Shown one piece after another: positions 10,905 through 21,720 of a stretch of DNA of 64,000 bases; the first letter of the stretch is position 1; each line of letters opens with the position of its first letter. This stretch comes from Botrytis cinerea B05.10. Its lineage: Eukaryota; Ascomycota; Leotiomycetes; Helotiales; Sclerotiniaceae. A model generated the notes under the pieces. It was not told the DNA's origin. It made no database searches and saw nothing but the letters and a program-made list of their open reading frames with translations. Made by a program: the position numbers and the translations under genes. Location of the stretch: contig NC_037311.1 in NCBI RefSeq assembly GCF_000143535.2, positions 1,240,001 through 1,304,000 of the forward strand, read 5' to 3'.

Positions 10905-12158
10905 TTAAGAAGCATGGCTTTGTAAGCCGTTAGAGATCTTAGGCCAAACAACAGCTTTCTCCAAGGCTTGCAGAACATCCGCTTTCAGATCCTCTGCATC
11001 CTCAACTCCGCAACTGATACGGACTAAATCGTCGTACACACCAATGGCCTCACGGTGAGCTTTGGGAATACCAGCATGGGTCATACTGCTAGGAACTTCA
11101 ACCAAACTCTCAACTCCTCCCAGACTCTCTGCCAATGTGAAGATGCTAGTCATTTGACAGAACTTTTCTGCTGCAGCGGAACCTCCTTTGATACGGAAGG
11201 AAAGCATACCACCACCCATACCATCTCTGTGTTGCTTAAGAGCAATTTTTCGGTGTGGGTGGGAGTCTAAGCCAGGATAGTTGACAGCAATAACGTGTGG
11301 TGAGGCCTCCAATGTCTTTGCTACTAATGTTGCATTAACTGTAGCTTCTCTGGCTCGAAGATGCAATGTCTTCAAGCCACGGTGAGCAAGCCAACTGTCG
11401 AATGCCGAAGGGATGCAACCAATGGCATTTTGTAGAAATCCCAATCTTTCCTTCATAGCGTCAGAGTTGAAAGCGGCTACTCCCATCACGACATCGGAGT
11501 GTCCATTGATGTATTTAGTAACAGAGTGAACAACGATGTCAGCTCCGTGGTCCAATGGTTGCTGGACATATGGACTCATGAAGGTGTTGTCAACTACAAC
11601 CATAATGCCATGTTCGTGTGCTGCTGTAGCTACGGCTCTGATATCCACAAGTCGCAAAGTTGGGTTACTGGGTGTTTCAATCCAGATGAGTTTTGTCTCG
11701 GGTGTGATATGATCCACAACGTCGACCTCAATCTCTGGTGTAAATGTAACCTTCACGCCATGAGCTTTAGCAACCTGTGTGAAATATCTGTGGGTTCCAC
11801 CATAAACGTCCGAGACTGAAATAACATGCGAGCCGGCGGCCAAAGACTGCAAAATAGTGGCAGTGGTAGCAGAGCCAGAGGAGAAAGCTAGCGCATATTT
11901 GGCGTGTTCGAGAGCTGCGACAGCCTTTTCAAAGTTGTCACGATTGGGGTTGGAGCTTCTGCTGTATTCGTATGCGCCTACAGGTTTGCCGACGGCGGTT
12001 TGTGCAAAGGTTGTAGAGAGGGAGATGGCTTCGATGACGGCACCGGTGACAGGATCATGAGGGGAACCAGCATGGACTGCTAGAGTACCAAATCGATGAA
12101 CTGGAGAAGGAGCTCGTGGAGGAGTTTCAATAGGGTGATCGAAGCTTGGGACAGTCAT
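10905..12158 (-). CDS. CYS3: Cystathionine gamma-lyase
   Basis: A single exon of 417 residues, the usual length. A PLP enzyme of the Cys/Met metabolism family, it splits cystathionine into cysteine, 2-oxobutyrate and ammonia, the last step of reverse transsulfuration in the cytosol. Landmarks in order: FGTLAVHAGSPHDPVTGAV, SRSSNPNRDNFEKAVAALEH (cofactor phosphate region), FSSGSATTATILQ, VSDVYGGTHRYF, the PLP-stacking VVVDNTFMSPY and the lysine-bearing HSVTKYINGHSDVVMG. The C-terminal SLGGVESLVEVPSSMTH is family-typical. Cystathionine gamma-synthase is an alternative, but the C-terminal substrate region and lack of an N-terminal extension favour the lyase. Two sequences close to the CYS3/MetR consensus ATGRYRYCAT lie upstream. 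Confidence 0.92.
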   Translation of the reverse strand: MTVPSFDHPIETPPRAPSPVHRFGTLAVHAGSPHDPVTGAVIEAISLSTTFAQTAVGKPVGAYEYSRSSNPNRDNFEKAVAALEHAKYALAFSSGSATTATILQSLAAGSHVISVSDVYGGTHRYFTQVAKAHGVKVTFTPEIEVDVVDHITPETKLIWIETPSNPTLRLVDIRAVATAAHEHGIMVVVDNTFMSPYVQQPLDHGADIVVHSVTKYINGHSDVVMGVAAFNSDAMKERLGFLQNAIGCIPSAFDSWLAHRGLKTLHLRAREATVNATLVAKTLEASPHVIAVNYPGLDSHPHRKIALKQHRDGMGGGMLSFRIKGGSAAAEKFCQMTSIFTLAESLGGVESLVEVPSSMTHAGIPKAHREAIGVYDDLVRISCGVEDAEDLKADVLQALEKAVVWPKISNGLQSHAS

Positions 12159-13639
12159 TTTGGAGGGGTAGTGCGGGGTGAAGAATTTATTTTGCGTTTT
12201 CCTTTTCTTCTTTTTCGAATAATTTCACACAACAAAAAGATAAAAAGAAGTTTGATGGAAGACTGATGGAAAAGTATAAAAAAATACAAGATGAAAAATT
12301 GCGGGGAAGTTCCGACTTAATAGATTTTCCTTTAGTGTACTTAGTAAAAGGGTTAAAAAAAGAAAATATGTAAGAGAGTCTTGGTAATGGGGTCAAATTG
12401 GTAATAATGTTCGAAGGATGAATGTCGTGACGAGAGCTAGCCCTTCATTTGTAAGGAACAAAGGGCGTAGATATAGATAGATGCTGAATCAGAGGCTAAA
12501 GCACGCAATTCATCAAGATGAGAGAGGAGGAATGTTCCAAATGTGCCATATGTTCCCAAAAGATCTAGGTTTAGGTAAGAAGAGGCAGGAGGGTTCTTTG
12601 GCTGCTTATGTGCGGGTTTCGGAATGAAAAGAATGCATATGCCATGAAGATATCATGACAAATTGATGTTGTATTACTCTATATGCAGCCGCTAGCAATT
12701 GTCAATCTTTTTCGTGGTGTTGCTACCAAGGTACGCACATATACCTTTTAGGTTATGGGAATCCCAATTAGGGAGGTCGTTGAGGTTGTTACGTAGTCAG
12801 ACGAGAATACAATACTCGAGTGCAAAGGACATGAGATCTGGATGTTGTGTGTTGTGTGTGTGTGTGTTGTGTCGTGTAAAGATGTTGAGTTTGAAGATAT
12901 AGTCAACGACGAAAGATGTAATGGATCAAGTCGTTTGTGATGCCTATGGATGGAGAGAGGGATAGAGTAGAGGATGAAAGGAGAGATGCGATCTATCTCT
13001 GAGGTTTTAGTAATCATCAAGGTGTGTTTTTATCGCTACTTGACTGTCGCTCAATGATGTCAAATGACAGTTTGGTGAGTAGATTCAATAAAGACACACC
13101 CAGTCAAGCATAGTTCTGCATCTACCTCCCTTCCTACTACCTGCCTGTCTGTCTGTACTACCACGTGACTGTCTCTCATCTCAGCACAATCACCTGATGT
13201 CCCGTGCTTGTCGGAACTGTTCTATACAGGAGAAGGCTGAGATGCTGACAAACTTAACCTCCGCCAGCAACCAATTAGATCGTCGATAGACGATCGAGCA
13301 AGCCAGATGCAGCAGGGGTGCCCTCAATCTTCGATGTTCCGAAGCCCCGACACTAAAACACTTAAACCGCTGGTGCGCTCGATGGTAAACAATTGATGCA
13401 AATCGCAAATCGGAACACCAGAGGATGAAATTTCGATATCTATCAGTCACTTACTTTTGCTTTTGACCAATATCTCTCCAACACCCACCAAACAAAGATT
13501 CACACATCCTTCCATTGAATCAATTGAACCAAGACCATCCGTTTTCAATATGAACATTTGTCGAAATAGTCATTTTGGTCGCCACCCCTGATAACTTACA
13601 ACTTCCGTATTAGTCTTTCAACAAGCAGAAAAATACAAG
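12159..13639. promoter_or_regulatory. Divergent promoter between CYS3 and a Zn2Cys6 regulator
   Basis: 1.5 kb of shared upstream DNA. 12647-12656 and 13054-13063 each match nine of ten positions of the bZIP sulfur-regulator site ATGRYRYCAT. An E-box (CACGTGA) lies at 13162-13168. A TGTG repeat occupies 12842-12874. No coding frame beyond short shadows. Confidence 0.4.
12842..12874. repeat. TG-rich microsatellite
   Basis: GTTGTGTGTTGTGTGTGTGTGTGTTGTGTC-type run in the CYS3 upstream region. Confidence 0.75.
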
Positions 13640-15095
13640 ATGCCACCAAGAAGATCGCATAAAAAATCCAAAGCTGGCTGTCAGAGATGCAAGCACAGGA
13701 AAATCAAAGTAACCAGCCACACCACACTCACTGGATTCCAGAGACAGTCATGAACACGTGCTAATTTTGAATTAGTGTGACGAAAAACATCCTTTGTGTG
13801 GAAATTGTAAAAAGCATGGTCCGTATATCTTCACTGAAGAGTAGAATACATGTTGACAATGACCATCAGGCGTTTCCTGCGATTTCGGGGATGCTCCCTC
13901 ATCACCTGATTCACCAGCTTTCCAACCTCCAACGCTTGTCCATCAAAGTTCCGAAGGCTCGTTCAACCAAGTCTCATCACCGGCGTCTACCACTTCTTCG
14001 CTAACGCCCTTCTACCGGTCCCCTACCATGACAGTCAGAGCTCACGGGAACTCGATGCGTGATCGATCACTTGAGCTCAGGCTAATGCATCATTACACTG
14101 CAACGACCTCGAAAACTCTTTCTAATGATGAAAGTCAGGACGTTGCCTGGTCTGTGGACGTACCATCACTCGCTTATGACTCCCCATATCTAATGGATGC
14201 TATCCTCGCTGTTTCTGCTTTACATTTACGCATATTGCAGCCCGAAGATCGAAGTCTTGCACGTGCATCACATAGTTATATGGCATCAGCGCTCGCTCAA
14301 TATTCGTCTCTTTTGAGCCAAGGCCCATCTCAAAGCAATGCAGAAGCACTTTTCTGCACAGCTGCTCTCATCGCTTTCCAAGCATCGGCGTCTCGTTGTG
14401 TCGAAAATGGAATTGATGGCGATTCTGACAGTGGTTACGTCCTACCACTCGCTTGGTTTCATTCTTTCCAGGGAGTTAAGACAATTGTTATAACTTCCTG
14501 GCATTGGCTACGAAATTCGGCCAAAATCTTTCCGATCATCAATGGGCAGCCTCCGTTAATACTAGATTTTGATCCTGAGCGCCGAGGGTTCTTTGCTTTT
14601 CTACTCGAGGGTATCGACCATGTATCTAGCCCGGACGATACTTCCATGGATGCAGATACAAAGCAGGCATACGAACATGCTGTTGCTACGCTCAACTGGT
14701 CTCATCAAAAACCAGAGCGAGCACGAATTCTCAGTTTTGCGGCTACTGCAACACGTCGTTATATTGATCTACTAAAGAGACAGGATCCTCGTGCGTTGGT
14801 TATTGTGTCGTGTTTCTTTGCTATGACACGTATTGTGGATGATATCTGGTGGCTCCAAGGTGTTGCCAAGAGAGAAGTGACAGGAATTTTCAATTTACTG
14901 CCAGAAGAGTGGTGGCCAAAGATGGATTGGCCAATGCGGATCGCATATTCTGAGGGAAGGTTAGATGAGGATACATGGGGTTCTTGTTGGCATACAGAAG
15001 GGACGCCAAAGCGGGAAGAGGGATTCAATGGCAATCTCATCTCACACATCGACATGTTGGCTAAAATTATGAATGCTGCACCGCCACCAGACTAA
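13640..15095 (+). CDS. Zn2Cys6 transcription factor
   Basis: Three exons (13640-13708, about 13776-13818, 13870-15095) give 445 residues. The binuclear cluster is split over all three exons and appears only after splicing: CQRCKHRKIKCDE...CGNCKKHGVSC, the canonical CX2CX6CX5-9CX2CX6-8C spacing, directly after a basic start (MPPRRSHKKSKAG). A Ser/Thr/Pro linker follows. The remaining domain resembles the short Fungal_trans_2/UPC2-like group (LELRLMHHYTATTS, DSPYLMDAILAVSALHL, SWHWLRNSAKIFPIINGQPP). It should act in the nucleus; the target is unknown. It is divergent from CYS3, but no link to sulfur regulation is shown. Confidence 0.87.
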
Positions 15096-16450
15096 AAGTC
15101 AATTTTTTGGAAGTTATAAAAATTGAGAGTATCGGAATACGATATGGTTTCGAGTATCGTGGAGTTTGGGGGCCGTTGGCGTATTCGGAAACAGGAATTA
15201 GTGGGAAAAAGCATCTTTAAAACGCAAGCTTTCTTTTGGGATACCAAATGCAATTACGACACAGTTTCACGGCCTAGAAACATAGTCGGCATTTTATGGT
15301 AAATGTATAGTAGGAATGAACGGTCGTTCGGGCACGAGTTGAGGGTTTAATATGTAATACTAAAATTAACATCTACATATATTAATCGCAAGGGATGCTT
15401 CTATTAATCCATATACTGGCACAACTATTTTGTCCCCTGTTAAATGGATCTTCGGGTCTCGCCAGGCGAAACTCCTGTTCATCGAAGACTCTATTCTCGT
15501 CCACTGTCGCGGCTGGAAACCTCGCCCATCTGTTCCACTTCTTCGCCTCACCGATATTTGATCGCTAGACATTAATAATATCATATATTTTGGCTTCCGA
15601 ATTCAATCCACGACTTTGTCTTCTGCACATACCTGTCTGTCTACATATATCGAAACTTCGTAATGTCAAAGCGTAACTTTTCATCGTCAATCTGATCGTC
15701 CGACCCAAAAAGCAACCACTCAATGCATGACGTAACATTTTCCATGATCTCAAAACGTGACAATGACGTTCCCCTTTGCCGATTCTCAGCCGGATCCTCG
15801 GTTTCTACTCGTGCTGTGCGCGGCGTATTCCAGAGCTTGCTCTGCAGAATATTCGGCCGCGCGTTAATCCCCACCGCCAAGACACTTGCACGACTCTAAC
15901 CACGACACCGTCGTGTCATGAGGCTTAACTCTCTGTGGCTGTACCATACGTATTTATTAGTCAGGAAAGCTGTGTTTGGGGGTGCACGAGAGCTGGATGC
16001 TGGGATGAGGATGTCTGGATCTGCTTCTGCGGCACTGCTAGCCGGATTTGCATGGGGATTGAGGGGTCCTGTTTTCGCGTCTAGCCTTATTACTTTACTT
16101 TAAGCTTTGTGGCAGGGGTGCTTGCGTGCAATCAATCACTCGATCAATCAGGGTCAATGGGAAGAAAGAAATGAGTGTATGCTATGCGTGCGTAGACAAG
16201 TAGCCAAAAAGCAGGAATTCAAGAAGTTGGTCCTGGTATGTATGATGAATCTTGGAAGGCTGAGATCTGGTTATTAAAGTGGGTTGGAGGAACGGAGAGA
16301 GGTACACAGTATATAAAGTAGTGTATACCTCCTCCTCTTTTGCTAGCTATTTCATCAAATACAAATACAAATACAAACTCAATTCCTCATCTTCAGCTAT
16401 ACAATAACCAATCCTACGCAAACCTCGCAATTATATATACATAAATCACA
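15096..16450. other. 1.35-kb intergenic region with a possible gene remnant
   Basis: Contains the coding-like minus-strand stretch at 15641-15896 (listed separately) and, near 16356-16378, three to four copies of ACAAAT just upstream of the Gly-rich gene. A TATA-like TATATAAAGTA lies near 16310. Confidence 0.5.
15641..15896 (-). pseudogene. Possible gene remnant or internal exon, no start codon
   Basis: A minus-strand frame runs about 85 codons after a GGTTAG (a possible acceptor at about 15897) to a TAG at 15641. Its composition is protein-like (RFEIMENVTSCIEWLLFG, then DDQIDDEKLRFDITKF), but it has no plausible initiator or matching 5' exon. Shorter open frames continue downstream to 15366. 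It may be a decayed gene, an unresolved exon of a real one, or chance. Confidence 0.25.
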
Positions 16451-16950
16451 ATGGGACTCATCAGCAAAGTAATCCACAAGGTCGAGGGAAAGCACGAGCA
16501 CGAGCATGTTCGTTACCCCTCTCTCCAAGAGTATTGAGGACTCCTGGGATACAAATGCTAACATGTAAATAGAACCAAGGTCCTCCTCCCCAACAACACC
16601 ACATGGGCGGTAACGGAGGTCCCCAAGGTGGATACGGAGGCCAACAGGGCGGATTTGGCGGTCCTGGTGGTCCACAAGGAGGATACGGAGGACCCGGTGG
16701 TGAACATCACGGTAGCGGACATCAAGGAGGTGGATTTGGCGGACCGGGCGGACACCAAGGAGGAGGAGGATTCGGTGGCGAGCACCACCACGGAGGCGGA
16801 CACCAAGGAGGTGGATTTGGAGGACCAGGCGGCCATCAAGGTGGAGGTGGATTTGGCGGGCCAGGTGGTGAACACCATGGCGGAGGAGGATTTGGAGGAG
16901 AGAGAGGTGGACACGGTGGTGGTGGACGAGGAGGACATGGTGGATTTTAA
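16451..16950 (+). CDS. Glycine/histidine/glutamine-rich repeat protein
   Basis: Two exons (16451-16507, 16573-16950) give 144 residues. The first 19 residues look amphipathic and basic-acidic (MGLISKVIHKVEGKHEHEH). The rest is a low-complexity array built from units such as GGFGGPGGHQGG, GGYGGPGGEHHG and GGGFGGEHHHGG. The family is not one I can name. His-rich Gly repeats of this kind can bind metals or form flexible assemblies, but no function is shown. The ATG fits the conserved-looking N-terminus, and the intron has a TGCTAAC branch point. The array also leaves open frames in other registers, which are shadows. Confidence 0.75.
16603..16940 (+). repeat. Coding tandem repeat (Gly-rich units)
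   Basis: Imperfect 30-45 base repeats with core GGAGGTGGATTTGGCGGACC inside the Gly/His-rich ORF. Copies differ mostly at third positions, suggesting selection on the protein repeat. Confidence 0.75.
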
Positions 16951-17666
16951 GTTTTGAAGTCTTGAGGAGAGAGATGAAGGGGCATTATGATACCAATTTA
17001 GTTTGTTTTCTTGACTCGTCTTTTATGGTACAATGAATATATGTATTTTGTCATTGAGAACTGTGTACTTTCTTTGTGCTTGTTGTCTAGCCCTGATCTC
17101 CTTAGAGGTTGAAGAGTGTAAACCGCGAGCTCTGCGTAGGGTGTTAACGCTAGGACAAATACAAACTTATGTACAAATGAAGAGGATGACATATAGAAGA
17201 GATAGTAGCAAAACTGAAATATGAATGTTGCTGACTGAAATTGCATTTGATGGCCCACCAATTCGTGTATGCGTGGCTGAGTGGAAAGATGGATTGATTT
17301 GGCAGTGATATCTTGAAATCGAATGCCATCACATGTTTCAAGCTCGATCGACTAGAGATAATCATGATTTTTGATGGATTAGAGTAAACAATCATGTACA
17401 CGCTATTGGTGTCCCTCATTATAATAGGCTCCTCTAATGACCATAATGCGCTGAAAAGCATAGAAAGTAGGACTACCACCGAAGTGGAAAAGCAGCAAAG
17501 CAGCTTCCAAGTATGTTACGCCTGCAATGCCTGTATATCTCGTCTTCCCATCCCCAAAACTCCATATCGCTAAACTCAAACAATGCATCCATCCATAGCA
17601 TTCCTGAAACAAGTTCCCACCCGTAGAAATCCCCAAGAACCATAGCCATTACCCCTAACCGATTCA
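16951..17666. other. Convergent 3' intergenic
   Basis: Between the Gly-rich gene and the SPT2 stop. Short minus frames at 17403-17670 have no start or domain and probably fall in the SPT2 3' UTR. Confidence 0.5.
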
Positions 17667-18749
17667 TCATCTTCTGGACTTGGCCATAGCTGCAAGTCGT
17701 GCTCGCTTTTCAGCTTTCTCCTTCTTGAGTCTGTTCTCTTCGGCAAGAGCTTCAGCATCCTCCTTCCTGGCGATAGCAGCAGCCTTTTCTTCTTCTTCAT
17801 CTACTTCAAACGTAGCTGCTTCCATATCAGATGATACATCAGATGCATAGTCATCCTCCTCAACTTCATCTTCCATGTCGTCTTCTTCCTCATCTTCATC
17901 AGTAGCATAGTAGCGATCGAGATTCTTTCTACCATTTTTATATCGGTCGTTGCTATTACGAGATGAGTATGAAGGTGCACTGGGCTTGTTAGCAGTTGGA
18001 CCGCCACCTCCTGGTCTTGGGCGAGCAGTCCCGGTGTATCCAGTTGTTGCTGTTGCAGCTTTTTTGACTTTCTTTTCAACAGCTGGTGGCGGAGCCTTGG
18101 CACCAACAGACTTCGCACCATTCGTACCATTCGTGCCACTCTGTCCATTCCGAGCGGGAACCTGGCCAGTCCTTTGAAATTTGGAATTTGGTTCTAGTCC
18201 CTTTTGGATGGTCTTCCCCTTTTGGGTCCTTAGTTTATCCGACTCTCGCTTGGATGGTGCTTTCTCGATGCGTTTGTGTTGAATCTTTCCAACCTGACCC
18301 AAAGAAGCCTGTGCAGCTTTTCCCCGTGCCAAAATTTCCGCATATGAACCTTTCTTGGGAGGTTTTCCTGATTCGGTGGAAGATGGAGGTGGTGTTGGCT
18401 GACCGTTTTTGAATGTGGTGTTGGCGGTATTAGCCGAGTTCGGAGTTGGCCTTTGTTGTTTCGTGTCGATCTTCATCCTGCCCATACTCGTATCAACAGC
18501 TGTAGGACGATGCGCTTGGTTCATTGGTCTCGATATAGTAGCAGTATTTGGCCTTTGAAGTTTGTCAACCGGCTTCCTCAAATCATCGTTTGCTTTTCGC
18601 TTTGGTGGGAGAGTGGCGGTCGGCATCGTCATTGTTGAATCTGAACTTGGCCCCCCCGAAATCTGGGCGAGAAGATCACCGATCTTGATCAAGTCAGTAT
18701 AATGGTCATCTAGAGTATAAGCAAATGCGCAAAGCAGACGTACCGGCAT
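17667..18749 (-). CDS. SPT2: SPT2-like chromatin protein (histone H3-H4 binding)
   Basis: Two exons (18749-18744, 18683-17667) give 340 residues. The first exon is just ATGCCG; splicing yields MPIGDLLAQISGG, the typical N-terminus of fungal SPT2 proteins, whereas reading through the intron gives an unconserved start. The middle is disordered, rich in Lys, Pro, Thr and Gly. The SPT2 domain is C-terminal (about 270-340): acidic DEDEEEDDMEDEVEEDDYAS, then SDMEAATFEVDEEE and a basic coiled end ERLKKEKAEKRARLAAMAKSRR in style. SPT2 is a non-essential histone chaperone acting with transcription elongation in the nucleus. Divergent from RPP2. Confidence 0.9.
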   Translation of the reverse strand: MPVRLLCAFAYTLDDHYTDLIKIGDLLAQISGGPSSDSTMTMPTATLPPKRKANDDLRKPVDKLQRPNTATISRPMNQAHRPTAVDTSMGRMKIDTKQQRPTPNSANTANTTFKNGQPTPPPSSTESGKPPKKGSYAEILARGKAAQASLGQVGKIQHKRIEKAPSKRESDKLRTQKGKTIQKGLEPNSKFQRTGQVPARNGQSGTNGTNGAKSVGAKAPPPAVEKKVKKAATATTGYTGTARPRPGGGGPTANKPSAPSYSSRNSNDRYKNGRKNLDRYYATDEDEEEDDMEDEVEEDDYASDVSSDMEAATFEVDEEEEKAAAIARKEDAEALAEENRLKKEKAEKRARLAAMAKSRR

Positions 18750-19333
18750 TTTGAATGATGTGCTTGTGATACACTGAAATTTTGAAAGAATGAATCAGAA
18801 GATGATGGATGAACAACTCAAACGCTAATCGCGTGGATTTCCGACTTCTTGTAGTGCATCAGCACATGCAAATTGATAAGTATGGTGCTAACAGCAGGAA
18901 TAAAATTTGAAAGCGCCAGATAAAAAATAACTGCGCCTTCAGGTAAAATCGTTGTATTCGTGTTATTCCTTTGAGTTGTTGTTGAGGCCGTGTGAAAAGC
19001 AAACGGGCAGACAATCGCAAGGATTTAAGTCCATTTCGTTATCACGTGTTAGACTTTACAGGAGTAGCTTAGCGCCACGCCAGTCGCCCACACAAGAAAC
19101 TTTTTGATTTTAATCGAATCTGAGATCCACAATCGAATCTTTCACAAACTTCAAAACTCTCAGAACTTGAAATTTCAGTCTCCGTCTCTTGCGGTTAAAT
19201 CGATTGATATACCTGTTCTTTAACGAAACAAATAAATGTAAGATCCTCCTCACATTGAATACTTCACAGTATTGTTTCGCACACCAAGATCATTGAAATA
19301 GTTGACTGACAAGATTTGCGCATAGCATTCAAA
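18750..19333. promoter_or_regulatory. Divergent SPT2/RPP2 promoter
   Basis: 584 bases. A TCACGTG E-box of the Cbf1 type is at 19042-19048. T/C-rich leader sequence precedes the RPP2 start. The RPP2 leader may contain its own intron (GTAAGATCC near 19239), which I cannot confirm. Confidence 0.5.
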
Positions 19334-19776
19334 ATGAAGTATCTCGCAGCATACCTCCTCCTCACCATCGGTGGAAAGGCCTCCCCTTCCGCTAAGGACA
19401 TCACCACCGTTCTCGAGTCCGTTGGAATTGAGATCGACCAAGAGCGTCTCGACACTCTCATCAAGGAGCTTGACGGAAAGGACATCAACGAGGTTAGCAC
19501 AGTCGAGAAAAATGCGCACATTTACCAGTAACTGACGTGATATCTAGTTGATCGCTGAGGGTTCCTCCAAGTTGGCATCCGTCCCATCTGGTGGTGCCGG
19601 TGCTGCCCCAGCTGCTGGTGGAGCTGCCGCCGCTGGTGGTGCCGCTGCTGAGGAGAAGGTTGAGGAGAAGGCTGAGGGTATGTTTTGCTATATTCTCATT
19701 AATAAAAAAGCCACTAACACAATAAACAGAGAAGGAAGAGTCCGACGAGGACATGGGTTTCGGTCTTTTCGATTAA
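19334..19776 (+). CDS. RPP2: 60S acidic ribosomal protein P2
   Basis: Three exons (19334-19492, 19548-19677, 19730-19776) give 111 residues. The start [20 protein letters not shown] and the helix [14 protein letters not shown] are the P2 dimerisation domain. The Ala/Gly hinge ([17 protein letters not shown]) and the conserved tail [13 protein letters not shown] follow. That tail recruits elongation factors to the ribosomal stalk. P2 rather than P1 is chosen from the [10 protein letters not shown] start. Confidence 0.96.
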
Positions 19777-20462
19777 GCAGTCAATTGACTTGCCCACGAA
19801 CTCGACGCTCTCGACCTGCCGGAACATCATTTCGAGATTTCTGGGAGAAATCGTGCGGGCTACGCCCATTATTTGCACGCCATATGGGATGGATTTTATC
19901 TTGCGAAGGTTCCCATGACAAGCATATATTCATGCAAAATAGAGCAATAAAGACGTGATTCTTCAAACATCAGCAGTGTCTTAGCAGGATAATCATCTAC
20001 ATCGTGTGATGTGCTGTGCTGTGATTTGATGCGATGTGATATGTAAATGCAAATGCAAATGCAAAAAATCTCATTGAACATCTGTGATTGACTGCTTGCC
20101 AAAATATACTACTCGGAAGTCTTCACTTTTGTAATCAAGGTTGTCTAGAAGCCGTACCAAAACCCCATATTATAATCTACATAAAATTCAGAGGCCAATC
20201 AAGGCCATCCATAATCCTATTATCTACTATCTGACACCCCTCCACCACCCTTGCCATCCTTGATTTGATACGGTATCGATATTTGCATGGGAAAAGGACG
20301 AGGCTGAGAGGTCATCTGGGATATTTGCCCTATTTTAGCGCCGAAATCTAAGCGAGACCAAAATTTGCAAACTTTCTGGCACTTGGACTCAGTTGGCGGC
20401 GAACAACTCCTTCACGACAACTCCATCCTTTCGACAACCTTTGAAAGAACCCAACCGCAAAG
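19777..20462. other. Intergenic between RPP2 and RPS15, with short repeats
   Basis: Holds a TGTGATGTGCTGTGCTGTGA-type degenerate repeat near 20004-20042 and three copies of AAATGC at 20045-20064. The RPS15 promoter lies at its right end. No gene seen. Confidence 0.55.
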
Positions 20463-21187
20463 ATGGCCGACGAAGAATATGTGAGCAATTAATTACTTTG
20501 TTTGGGATTTTCTGAATCCAAGTTCTCCAGAATTATGGAGGCGATTTTGAGTAGAATGGATGGCTAATCAATTTTCTCAATTCAATAGGATGCCCAAAAG
20601 GCTGCCGAGATCAAGGCAAAGAGAGCATTCCGCAAGTTTTCCTACCGTGGAATCGACCTCGACCAGTATGCCTACCTTAACAAATCCACAACATGAATAT
20701 CAAAGGGGATCTCATAGTAGCTAACCCTATATTCTTCGAATAGACTCCTCGACCTTTCCTCCGACCAACTCCGCGATGTCGTCCACGCCCGTGCTCGCCG
20801 TAGGTTCAACCGTGGTTTGAAGCGCAAGCCTATGGGTCTCATCAAGAAGCTCCGCAAGGCCAAGCAAGAGGCTCAGCCAAACGAGAAGCCTGATTTGGTC
20901 AAGACTCACTTGAGAGACATGATCGTCGTCCCAGAGATGATTGGCAGCGTTATCGGTATCTACTCCGGAAAGGAGTTCAACCAAGTCGAAATCAAGCCTG
21001 AGATGGTTGGTCACTACTTGGCCGAATTCTCTATCTCTTAGTAAGTTAATCCCTACTACGTTCTGTGCGAAAGCTTGGAGATGTTCGCATTGGAAGCATG
21101 TACTGACATCAAAACAGCCGCCCAGTTAAGCACGGAAGACCAGGTATCGGTGCTACCCACTCTTCCCGTTTCATTCCTCTTAAGTAA
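20463..21187 (+). CDS. RPS15: 40S ribosomal protein S15 (uS19)
   Basis: Four exons (20463-20480, 20589-20665, 20744-21040, 21118-21187) give 153 residues. Hallmarks: [39 protein letters not shown], the uS19 core [30 protein letters not shown], and the C-terminal [18 protein letters not shown]. It sits in the 40S head near the decoding site and A-site finger. The last exon, encoding the conserved tail, is only revealed by splicing at TCTTA/GTAAGT. Confidence 0.97.
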
Positions 21188-21408
21188 ATTACTCGGATAC
21201 ATTTACGCTGTATCATACCGGTTATCAAGGATGGATGGTTCACATATTTGCATGGGATATTATGGCACATAAGCCTGAGATACCAACCTACTGCTTGACT
21301 ACGGTCGAAACACAGCTATAATAAATAGCGAGCAATGGGCAAATATGAAATTACGTCAAGAATATCAACCTTCTTCATTGCTTTGCTGTGAAATATATGA
21401 AATACACT

Positions 21409-21720
21409 TTAACTATGCTTGATCTTGGGCAGTTCCCATTTTTTTCTATGGAACTCTTCTACAAACTTGTGATATCCTATCGGTGGCCATTGCCATTTTG
21501 TCCGTATCTATAATCCCCGCCTCAATGTCCATCAGGTCACATTATCTGAACAGCGAAAGCATCGACTTCCTGCTGTCAATTTGCACACACCTGTCGAAAG
21601 ACCTCTTCTATAAACCTCGCTGGAACAGCTTCTGCCTTCTTTTTTAGTGTGCCACTCATACCATGGCAGTGGCATACCTTGCTCTGGTCTCGTTTTGTCT
21701 TTAACTCTCACGGGAGCCAT
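21409..21720 (-). CDS. Small spliced gene, 60 residues, unknown function
   Basis: Three short exons (21720-21678, 21631-21591, 21507-21409) join in frame to 60 residues: start MAPVRVKDKTRPEQ, middle EAVPARFIEEVFRQ, end RTKWQWPPIGYHKFVEEFHR followed by KKWELPKIKHS. Both introns (46 and 83 nt) have proper GT/AG ends. The density of Trp, Tyr, Phe and charged residues is that of a folded protein, not random frame. I do not recognise the family. It sits tail to tail with RPS15. The call rests on manual splicing, so exon choice could be wrong. Confidence 0.45.
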
